Source: Nematostella vectensis (taxonomy: Eukaryota > Cnidaria > Anthozoa > Actiniaria > Edwardsiidae). Taken from it: a stretch of DNA of 64,000 nt. The stretch covers positions 10,906,906-10,970,905 of the forward strand of contig NC_064044.1 of assembly GCF_932526225.1 (NCBI RefSeq). The letters run 5' to 3'. A program made the position numbers and the translations under genes. The notes beneath the pieces are model-generated. The model was not told the origin of the DNA and did not search any database. It was given only the letters and a program-made list of their open reading frames with translations. Shown one piece after another: positions 54,521 through 64,000 of the stretch (position 1 is its first letter; each line of letters starts with the position of its first letter).

Positions 54521-57500
54521 AAACAACAACAGTAACAATAATAATAATAATTTATTTAACCACCTAAAAATACCTGAGAGCCAGAGGCTTGCTATAACGT
54601 GTATGCGGTTGTTCAGTAAAAAACTTTGTTGGTTGTACCAAGATTTCATCACATTGTTTGACTATCTTCCAATCCTGATTAAAAATAATAACAAAGGTGT
54701 GGCTGACAAGGGCTCTTTAAAGGCCTTACCCTAGTACAGTATCTCCTGACTTGAGTAACAATCCAAGGTGGGTACGACAGTGGAACTGTTGGTCATTGCT
54801 TCCCATGTCTTGCATCCGGGCCACCCACACGTCTGCGAGCACATGCTAAAACCACCAACCAGACAAAACATGGATTATATACTGAAGTATCTTATGGCAG
54901 TACACCCTATTGCTATCTTTTTTTAATTAACTACTTGTTTAATATCAGGGCTTGCCCTGCCCTTTAAATTTGAGCATTGTGGTGTTGCATGATTTTTTTT
55001 TTCAGGCTGTGGTGCTTCAGTGTCTTTTGTATTTATTTATTTATTTATTTATTTATTTTTCCTCTTCAGTTTGCAAGCCCAAGCATGAAGTGATTCTTTT
55101 TCTTCTTGCTTTCTCTTATAAAAAAATAAGCCTTGCTTTCTCACATAAAAAAGCAGAGGACTCTGTGTTTATGCAAGTTTAACATGGCCTTTTAACAGCT
55201 CTAAGGGGTGAAATCTAAAACAGAGTTTATAATGGAGACAAAAAAAAAGAGGTAAGTTAAGAAGGCAAAACATGCTGCCATTTTATGCTCCCGCTCAATG
55301 CCAAGTCACTCAAAGAATCTATTTCCATCGGCAAGCGAGTAACCAGGATATTTTCAATCAAATATCGTCAATACATGACATAAATTGTGTTGGCAATTTA
55401 CGTTCTTTAAGGAGGAGAATAATATGTACATTATGTGTATATACATAATATATGTATACCCTACCTTTTGACTAAGACTTGTTGTAGACCCCATTGTCTG
55501 AAGTTTTGGGTCAACAGGTTCTACTTGAAGGACCATGTACTCTGTCAGATGTTTGTAGGAGCCAAGGCTTTGAAATGGCAGCCGCCAGTAGTTATTAGCT
55601 AACAGCTCTGCCGCTGGAGATAAACAAAAACATGCATAAGCATTAACATGAAGTAACCTAACAATACAGTGTATAGAGTGTTGCTGAAAATCTTTCAAAA
55701 GAAATCAAACAAGTTTTATTTTTAATAGGAACTTCTAATGGATAATATTGATCCATAGGTACATTTTTGCAAGGACTGTGAAAAAACAAATCATGTCACT
55801 AAGCACTGTATAGTTTGTTGTGCCTTACTTTTAAGGGTGGAAGGATCAATAAATTGAAGTGATGTCGTAACTCTGTTGCATATCACCAGTTGTCTGAAAT
55901 AGAATGATGTACCATTTCTTAAATAAGCACAATACTATTCCATCCGAAATGTTGAACGAAATTTCAGTGAAGTTCAGCTAAAACCACATTTGCCTGGTAT
56001 AAACACTCTTACCCAATATTGCCAAGCGACCTCGCAAGTTTCAAGGGCAAACAAATGACCTCTTCCTAGAAAAAAAAGCAAACAAACAAAAAAGTGACCA
56101 GGGAAAAAGGACACTCAGACATTCAGAAATATTTTCAAAATCAGGATTTCATGTTGCACATACCCTGCAAATTGGGATAATTTCCACAGAGAAAGTATAC
56201 TTGTAGTTAAAAGTGTTGTTATGAATATCATGTGATATTAATTTTTCAGATGTCTTGAATCTGAAAATAAATGGAACACATGTCAGCCCAACATAATTAT
56301 TATCTAATTTTGCTTTTAACATAAAAAAAGTGTGTATTCTACTGTTAGATGAATCAATTTACCTGCACGGCACAACAGACTGAAGAAAATCGACAAACTT
56401 TCTTGCATCTTGTTTGGATGCATAATAAAAATCTATACCATCTGGAACAAAAAAGCAATTAATAAATAATCTTGCTACATAAACTATGCCAACCTAAGAA
56501 ATGGATATTAATCAAGATAATCCAAATAGTTACAATAAAAACATGATCGAGGTACCTGACTCTTGCTTAACCTTGACTGTGTTTTGATGAACATTATGTT
56601 TGATGATCAACTGTTCCAAGTAGAAAAATGTTTTCTTGTGGGATGTCTGAAAAAATGGATATTATAGGTATTACTTTTATAGCCTGAAAATTTCAATTAT
56701 TTGCGCACATCTTGGTTGCCTAAAATTTGACATTTTTTTATATTAAGAATCACCAGGTTATATACCTTTTTTATTAAGATTAGTGTCTGCCCCCTTCCCC
56801 CAACCCCTTAAGGCAATGCTCCATTTCACTGTGTTCTTCTTAGGGCTCACAATAAGCGATAACTTGTCGTGGAACGCTCATGTGAACGAGGTAGTCAAGA
56901 AATCGAGCATAAAGCTATACTTTTTAATCCAACTAAAAGGGGCTCGGCTACCTCCCTCAGACTTATCTTTATTTTACAAGGCTTGCATTTGTTCGACCGT
57001 CGACTATGCGATGCCGGTTTTTCATAACGCCCTGCCGCAGTACCTAAAAAATGAGCTTGTACGTATCGAGAAAAGGGTGCTATCTATAATTTTGCCCCGT
57101 ACGAGCTACGATGGTGCTTGTGATTTGTTGGGCATAACACCATTAGAAGTGCACCACGGCCTAATTTGCAGCAAGCTCTTCGACGAAACAGTTTCTGATC
57201 CGAATCATAAACTAAAGAGCTTGCTGCCTCCATCAAACGTTTCAAGCCATAACCTTAAAAAAAAAAACGGCCCTTTGCCTTGCCCCGCCTCAAAACAAAC
57301 AGAGCCATGAATTCTTTTACATTCTCGATGGCCAACAAATTTTAAACAGAGAGTATATATGATTTTTATGTATTATGATTAATTTTATATAGGATGAACT
57401 TTATCACGTTTTTAAATTTTAATATTTTATATTTATTATTGTATATAGTTCAATTAATTATAGTTGTAATATTGTATCTATTGTTTTGTAAATGCCTAAT

Positions 57501-60500
57501 TCAGCCTATGGGCTGCTACGCAATTTTTTTCCTAATAAACTATCTATCTATCTATCTTGTTAAGATTAAACCATTCTTGGAAACAGAGGCAAGAAAATGG
57601 TCCACAACTCATTAATGTATAATTGTAGTGAGCGTAAAAAGTAACTCAATGCTTACCTTCTGTCTGACTTGAACGACAGCCTTCCAAAAGTCCTGTGCGG
57701 CCTGGCGATGACAGGCATCACACATTTGTCCCTGGACAACATATTCCACCAAAAAAACTTGCTGTAGTATTGTAGAGTTCATCACCTGGAAAATACATGT
57801 ATGAAAAGATCAGTAGTACCATAACGTATGTAGATTAGTGGTAAAATTGGCTTTATCTCCCAAGCAAGAACAGCAGGGTTCGACCACACATATAAGGTGA
57901 ATTGGCTAGCCACTATTTCACTTTGAAACACATCTCAAATGCAAACATTCCTAGGTAACCCGTTTTGTTGTTCCCCTAGTACCCCTCAGCTCCCAGTAAG
58001 TACTTGGTCTCGCCTTCTGATGATAAACCTTGTACTAGAACACACAAGAGGCTGCTTAACTTTTCAAAGAGCTCTTACGAAAATTCCCATTCATTATTTA
58101 ATGTAATTTTTTTTATAAATTTATGTGCATATATTCTTTGGCTCTTGTTGCCTTCTCATATTCTATTGTTACTCACTATTTTTAGACACCAGCATGCACA
58201 CCTTATCAACCTTTTAAGAGACCTTTTATACAGTGATAAAAAAGTTTTTCAGAACATTAAAAATTTCGTTGCAATCTTGATTTATAAACAATTATAAGAA
58301 CCGATTTAGGAACTATATATGTTGGAATCATAAACTAATACTCAGACTGACAGACAGGCTGAAGTTCTCTTATATATTTTATTCCACACTATACTAGTAA
58401 TAGTATGTGCTTAACAGGGACATCACACAAGCAGCCTTATCATAAAAAAAAATTGCTTGCTAGACTTTGAAGAGCATTGCACTTTACTGAAAAGTGGAGG
58501 CTGAAAAGGCATTGCACTTTACTAGACAGTATAAGCTCGAAAGAGTCATTGCTCATCAACCTAGACAGACAATACATTATCTTATACATACTGTATAAGT
58601 TTACAATAACAATTAAAAACAAACCACACAGTTTGGGGCTACTTGGGATTTTTTTTTCTGAGGTGTAAAAGCCTGACTGTCTAAAATAGGCACTGTGTCA
58701 GCTCCTCGTCTTCTTGGATAATAACATAAGGCCTGAGGTTTTGGTCCACAACTACAGTAACTCTCACAAGCTAAATGCATTCACCTATATTAATGAAATA
58801 CAATACCCCGAAAAATGGTATTCGACTCTGCCAAATTTTTGTCTTTAATAAGACTTCTTAGGGGCAGACTTCAGGGATGAAGAAGTCTCATTAAAGATGA
58901 AAATTGGCAGAGTCGAAAACCAGTTTTTGGTGTTTGTATTTGTTTTTCTGGTTCACGACCACAACAATTTGAGCTTTTTGTATTTATTCACACATTAATG
59001 AAGATATAATGATGGTTGAAGGCTTTCATAGAAAGTGCTCAATACTCGAAAGTAGAGCGGTGTATAGTGTTGGTTTGAGAAAAATACAAACTACATAGGT
59101 TTCCCTACAGGTCTGTTTCGTGGTTGCCCACTCATTAGGGGATTTAATGAGAATATTCCTACCATCGTATATATACTATTAACATTGAAATTTACATAAT
59201 AATAGACTGATAGTTTTAGCTAAGGCGGTAAGAGGAACAATAGCGAGTTACATTAAATATGCGGGGCGAAAACTAACAGTGCGGAACGTGTGAAAAATTG
59301 ATAGCGCGAAAATTTAACGGTGACGGGATTAACAGTTCTAATTGTTTCGTAGCAGGGCTTTGTTTCTGTGGCGGCACGAGGACACGAGTTCATTGCGTTT
59401 ATTTAGAGTTGATAGTTTGGGTTGGCAGATGATCGTCAGCTTTTCCTTGAGGCAGAGGTTGCAACACTTAGTGGTACTGTTGTAGGCGGAGTGGGAAGAA
59501 AGAATGCGCCATGAAATAAAGTACTCAATCATGTTGTCCTTGAGAGTCCAGACGTGTTTGCTGAGTTCGGTGGAGTTTCTGTGTTTGGCGTGTCGGAATG
59601 ATGCGGTGTGGTTTCTGTACCTGGTCTTGAAGCTGTTTTCAGTGAGCCCGACGTATGTTTCCGAGGTGTTGTTGTCTTTTCGAGTTACGGTAGCTTGGTA
59701 GATAACAGATGTCTGTAGGCAGTTTCCGTCTAGAGGGCAGGTGTCTTTCTGTCGGCAGTTGCATGTCTTGTTGTTGGTAGTGGTAGGGGCGGAGCTGGCG
59801 ATCTCGGTAGCCGACGATGTGGTGATGATGCGCTTGTTGTGGTTGTCGATGATCTGTTTGGTGTTGTTCATGCAGCTGTAACTGATTTTGATGGTGTTTC
59901 TGTTGAAGATTTTACGGAGGTGGTTGTCTTTCGGGAAGTGCTTGTCTATCAGGGTGAGGAATCTGTGGCCGATGTTGGTGCTGGTGTTCTTGCTGAAGGG
60001 CGGGTTGTACCATAGGATGTTGTTGCGTTTGCGGGTTTTACGGTTGGTTACGGTGTTGGGTTCGTAGCGTAGCGTGTAGTTGTATCCGCTATCGTCGAGT
60101 GCTTTCTGGTAAGGTGGCGTGGTCTGGTCAAAGGAGGCTTGGTCTGAAGATAGGGCAGATAGGCGTCTGTTGATACCAGCAGGGATGTTCTTGGTGATGG
60201 AGGGCGGGTGGTTGCTCTCACGGTGGACATATTGTAGCGAGGAGTTCGGCTTTGTATAAGGCTGGTGTGCATTACGTTTTAGGTCGAGGGTGACGTCTAG
60301 GAAATTGACAACTTGTTTGTTTGCCTCAATGGTGATTCGGAGTCCGTTGTTGTTGAAGATGCGGCATAGTTCCTTTTTTAGGTTTTCGGTGGCTCTGGGT
60401 GTGGCGTTGGTGATGGCTAGTCCGTCATCGCGGTAGAGTCCTACGTTCATATTGAGGTCCTGAAGTTGGGAGAGAAGGAAGTTGCCTACAAGTTCACAGG

Positions 60501-61464
60501 TTTCTGCGCCATCGAAGCTCCCCATCGTAACATCAAATATCGTGAAGATATATGAAGATATATATATACTGGATAGCAGTATGGCTGAGTTCATTACCGG
60601 GAAAATATTATACTGATACTATCATGAAGTTTGTAAATTAGGAAAGTTGGGATGATTTTCTTTGGGGGGTCTATTTTCCAATTGATAGAAAAGAAATACA
60701 AAAAAAATAAACATATTTGTTATAATAGAAGCCATAAGGCAATTTACAGTAGCATTGGAAATCATCACATCGCACAATATCGAAAACTACAAAAGATATC
60801 AATGGCACGGATCATAACAGTACCTCTTTCTGTATTGTAAGTTTGACTTTTATTCGTTTTGAGTGTGGCTCTGTCCATACAAAGCCAGCATCGATAAGTC
60901 GGACCTGTAAAATAGTAAAATAGACTTAAATATTGAAATCTAATAGTAGTAATGAAGTAATAACAATGATAAAAACATAATTTGAGAGGATTTATATTCC
61001 TATAAGGTTTATTAAGACAGATGGAGGGCAGAGGGCAGACAGAGAGAATGGGCAGATAGACTGATACTGTACATAGACCAAGATCAAGGCTCTATGGAGC
61101 GTACACATCAGATGAAAGTCGACCATATGGTTCTACACAAATCAAACAAAACATCAACATAATTCCTCTTATCCCTCATAGCCCGATCCTGATTGTCTAC
61201 CAGAGTCAGAAAATAAAAATGGTCCTATGTCTATATGTATCATCCCATAACTCGTTGCATGAATTCATTTGAATTCGGACTTGTTATTTCATTCACTACA
61301 CAATAAAAACATTATTTGATGTGGAAAAGATGAATATATACCATAACTGATCAACAAATTAGGAACATCTAAGAATAAGACTTGAAAAAGGCTTTCTTTA
61401 AATAAGGGGGAGGACTAGCTTTCGATTTTTCGGTGGGGCTGTGGGGTTGTTTTTATATGGAGTG

Positions 61465-61554
<90 letters not shown>

Positions 61555-62671
61555 GAAAAAGATGATGGATAGACAGGAGGAAAGAGAAACGAAATGGACA
61601 GATTTCAAAGAGAGAAGGATAGAGGGAGATTAATCATATCCAGAATACCCAGGATTCTTCTTGGGGGGGGGGGATGGCAACCTAAAGTTTGCCGTAGGGT
61701 TTGAGTTTACTGATGTACTGATATCTGACCACCCCCAAAAGAACAAAAAGGCAATTTTTATTCATTGCAGTAAACTTTATTATTGGATTTTGCTACGAAT
61801 AAGTTGGACTTTGTAGAATACCTTTTTATTACCTAATTCGCTTATGCTTTATAATTTTGATTACAAATAACAGGTCTATTGCAAAACAGAATTGGACTTT
61901 CTGCTGTTGTTGGAGGGTGTCAACACACCCCCTGCCCCCCCCCCCCCCCCCCCCCCCCCGCCTACTAGAAAGACATGGATGGAAGTACAGACAGGTGGAA
62001 AGACAGATGAACAGGCAGATATGATGTTGGCAGACAGATGGACAAAAAGAACCTACCACTGGATACTTATAATAATTGGATACTTAAGTTGTATACAGTC
62101 GAATAAAGTACAAGTTGATTAAATATATATATATATATATATACATATTAACCTTATTCAAGCCTTTGAGCTTCTTTAGACATATCGCCAATAACTCTCG
62201 TGATTCCAATGCACATGAGGCCCAGTTATTAGGAGGCTGTAAATATCTACAATAAAACACAAATAAACCTTGCGATTTAAACGGACCACGTGACTATCAT
62301 CGAACTTATAAACACAAACATTTTGAAACGGATGATTATCTGGATTAATTAGAATGACGAGGGGGCTCTGAACATCTACTTGCCTTTCGCAGTTTTTACA
62401 AAAGTATAAAGTGCTCTGTTTAGGAATTCCTTCGGTGATATCGACTTGTGATCGAATACATCCAACACACATGTTTGCACTGTTCGGCGGAGTTGGAAGA
62501 CCACATTGGCAACAAAGACTGGAAAAACAACACGAAAAATAAAATTTCATCATCAGACATAAACAATTTATGCCATGTGCTATTGATAATTGTATGGGGT
62601 TAGAGAAAAGCTTTAAAATCTTACATTTTGTGCTGAGGTGCAGCGTTCACAGGATTTTCCAAATACTCCAT
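52980..62671 (-). CDS. 60S ribosomal export protein NMD3
   Basis: Sixteen exons from 5' to 3': 62625-62671, 62384-62518, 62153-62246, 60824-60904, 57657-57785, 56556-56646, 56363-56441, 56164-56260, 56013-56065, 55829-55893, 55465-55613, 54730-54845, 54200-54272, 53936-54048, 53589-53659, 52980-53122. They give 511 codons, near the ~503 of human NMD3. NMD3 binds the nascent 60S subunit and recruits the CRM1 exportin through a C-terminal nuclear export signal. The N-terminal zinc-binding cysteines (CCQCGLPTPPNSANMCVGC, then FCKNC) are intact. GFVWTEPHSKRIKVKLTIQK is highly conserved. A basic nuclear-localisation stretch (KRKRRRARNWKLK) and an acidic, leucine-containing tail (ISLQEMLEDLKLED) match the transport signals. 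Intron 2 has a GC donor. Intron 4 holds a Penelope-like element and intron 5 a LINE fragment. Confidence 0.96.
54445..54550. repeat. (AAT)n/(AAC)n microsatellite
   Basis: Uninterrupted ATA and then ACA trinucleotides in an NMD3 intron. The minus-strand poly-Leu frame is an artefact. Confidence 0.95.
55268..55413 (+). repeat. MITE family A, shortened copy
   Basis: Has TGCCATTTTATGCTCCCGCT, CTATTTCCATCGGCAAGC and TTTTCAATCAAATATCGTC in family order, ending TTACGTTCTTTAAGGAG. It is in an NMD3 intron, between exons 11 and 12. Confidence 0.6.
56845..57562 (+). mobile_element. 5'-truncated LINE fragment in NMD3 intron 5
   Basis: The frame ending at 57310 has LGLTISDNLSWNAHVNEVV, VDYAMPVFHN and IEKRVLSIILP, the post-RT region seen in the carrier-intron copy. 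It runs antisense to NMD3. The 3' end is AATAAACTATCTATCTATCT, a TATC tail. The RT core is missing. Confidence 0.8.
57980..59080. other. NMD3 intron 4, left part
   Basis: No exon or gene is supported in this A/T-rich stretch apart from the fold-back repeat at 58801-58935. Confidence 0.5.
58801..58935. repeat. Fold-back MITE, ~50-bp arms
   Basis: The arms carry TTCGACTCTGCCAA and its inverse, with AAGAAGTCTCATTAAAGATG facing TCTTTAATAAGACTTCTT. One arm's outer end (CACCAAAAACTGG) is also found at 1174-1200, so the family is dispersed. Confidence 0.75.
59090..60545 (-). mobile_element. Penelope-like element, 5'-truncated
   Basis: A continuous minus-strand frame ends at a stop at 59338 and enters from a truncation near 60540, giving about 400 residues of element. 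In order: MGSFDGAETCELVG, the RT catalytic motif GLYRDDGLA, a Cys-rich linker (CNCRQKDTCPLDGNC) and a GIY-YIG endonuclease (TYVGLTENSFKTRYRNH). RT followed by GIY-YIG is diagnostic of Penelope-like elements. The frame is undamaged, so insertion may be recent, but the upstream RT motifs are missing and the copy cannot be autonomous. A hammerhead-like motif follows the stop. The element is in NMD3 intron 4, in the gene's orientation. Confidence 0.9.
59096..59161 (-). ncRNA. Hammerhead-like motif of the Penelope-like element
   Basis: In minus-strand order: TAGG and TCCC (stem I), CTAATGA, stem II GTGG-GCAA-CCAC, GAAA, stem III CAG-AC-CTG, cleavage triplet GTA, then GGGA and CCTA closing stem I. 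The fold is complete, but the core has A where the consensus CTGANGA has an essential G. Cleavage is therefore probably lost or weak. It lies about 180 nt 3' of the ORF, where these elements are known to carry such ribozymes. Confidence 0.72.
61463..61555. repeat. (ACAG)n microsatellite
   Basis: About 23 ACAG tetranucleotides in the intron between NMD3 exons 3 and 4. A similar shorter run is at 28138-28169. Confidence 0.97.
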
Positions 62672-64000
62672 GTTGGATTACTATCGCAAGGTCTTATGGG
62701 TATTACAGATGATTGTGCAACTCTTACCACAGGCAACCCGGTGCCATCCAAGTGCGAGGGCAGCATGTGAGATAACATGCTAAGAACATGCCGAGGCTGA
62801 GATAGCAGAAAAAAAATTCTTTTTTAGTCCAGATACCCGTTCAGAATGCCCGTTCTAAACATTCTATTCCAACCATTCCCATTTCATAATGATAAGAAAA
62901 AAATGGACCCTTATATACATTAAAATTTAATAACATCGTTTAGAACATATTCATCCTTTAAAAAAAAGAAGAACGGCCCAGCCTCAACTGAAAATTAGAC
63001 GTTCTTATATATTTAAAAAAATAGTGTTTCGATTAAGCGATATAGAAAACGCACTTTTTCTATATTTTGTGCTCTTTTCTTTTAAATCTCGAATGTGTTG
63101 ATGTGTGGGATGAGAACACAGCTGAGTATACTGTTGTCCCTCGATCGCATATTCTATAGCTGTGAAGGTCGCCTAGGAACCAGAATCGATAATCAATTTC
63201 AGGAAATAGCCTTGGCCAATATCTTTTACCCTTTCAATTGGCAAATAGTCATGAATTGTTCATAATAACACATTTTAAGATAATTGAGAAGACTTTCAAA
63301 AGCATAATTTTTCCATGGCAACGATCCTCCGGTTTTAAATTCTTCATAATTAATCCGTGATAAATTTCCTTTTCTTCGCTCTTGGAAATTTACGAGGACC
63401 TATAGTGTTAAAATGATGTAAACGCTAAAATAAAATGTTCCACAAGGATTTTGGGATTAAATAAAAAGAAAAACCTAGCGTTTTTTTTTGCAATTCTATT
63501 TCCCGATGAAGAAAACAATGGGATCTGATGTGAAAAACAAGGCGTGTTTTTAAAGCTATGTAAACTGGCAGGTCCTTCACGATATTAGCGACTTGCGATT
63601 GTGCGTTTGTTGGATCATTTCCGAATTTGAACGAACACGTTTTCACCATAAACAAACAATTAGGCGTCTCCCTGACAGAGGCAAACGAGACTAAAGATAC
63701 CAGAAAATAATATCGATTACTAGATACTTTCGATCCTTTTTAGGAGAAAAAAAATTATTTTAAAAGAGATGAATATTTCGTTCGAGCCTTCAATGTTATA
63801 ACCAGCGGCGGGACGCAAATAATTATACCTCAAAATTAACCAATCAGAATCTCGTTAACTCATTGTTTGTTCTAAATTATTCCCAAAACTGGCCAATCAG
63901 CGCACGTGTAAGTTTATCTCCCTTGAAGACTTTGTCCATAACAAAACAGACAAAAGGAAGTCTACTGTGTTCTTCGAGAAACCTGCTAATGGTTTCTGCA
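62672..64000. other. Region upstream of NMD3
   Basis: Positions 62780-63020 carry the interspersed repeat with AACATGCCGAGGCTGAG seen at 18075-18560. The rest is A/T-rich. I see no supported exon. The NMD3 promoter should be here, but I cannot point to specific elements. Confidence 0.45.

Noticed and set aside
54556-54656. Exon-like segment on the minus strand between NMD3 exons 12 and 13
   Set aside because: It has an acceptor (TTAATCAG), a donor and a 33-codon open frame, but NMD3 has no sequence at that point in the family and including it would break the conserved join. It is probably a repeat fragment.
63425-63655. 76-codon minus-strand frame upstream of NMD3
   Set aside because: A/T-rich region with no splice signals or domain; length is within chance expectation.

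Overview
The window is animal nuclear DNA. It has multi-exon genes with GT-AG introns, dense microsatellites, MITEs, SINE and LINE fragments and a 200-base assembly gap. The gene content and repeat types suggest a cnidarian, most likely a sea anemone such as Nematostella. That assignment is inference and was not searched.

Layout: (1) The last coding exon of an unidentified plus-strand gene (648-794). (2) A ten-exon plus-strand SLC25 mitochondrial carrier (3180-9472, 324 aa). (3) A 40-exon minus-strand molybdo-flavoenzyme of the xanthine dehydrogenase/aldehyde oxidase family (50376 down to 13824). (4) A three-exon plus-strand BTB-domain gene (37939-39131) nested in an intron of that oxidase. 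(5) A two-exon plus-strand DUF985/cupin_5 gene (50783-52391), divergent from the oxidase. (6) The 16-exon minus-strand ribosome export adaptor NMD3 (62671 down to 52980, 511 aa). I built the exons by hand from splice sites, phase and family similarity. Phase is consistent across every junction that can be checked.

The most striking non-coding feature is a tandem 355-bp repeat carrying type I hammerhead ribozymes (19838-20867), inserted in an oxidase intron. It has a 12-bp target-site duplication and an inverted 5' segment, so it looks like a retrozyme copied into DNA from a circular or multimeric RNA. A Penelope-like element with RT and GIY-YIG endonuclease domains (about 59090-60545), in an NMD3 intron, also carries a hammerhead-like motif downstream of its ORF. 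Such elements are a candidate partner for mobilising retrozymes.

A second theme is minisatellites whose repeat unit is the edge of an adjacent exon, including the splice donor, splice acceptor or stop codon. This is seen clearly at five exons in three unrelated genes (carrier exon 4; oxidase exons 32, 34 and 40; NMD3 last exon), with weaker cases at other oxidase exons. The carrier case keeps frame and phase, so alternative donors could add 20-residue repeats to the protein.

Introns and intergenic DNA otherwise hold several MITE families, fold-back repeats, two tRNA-derived SINE families, three LINE 3' fragments, and long simple-sequence tracts.
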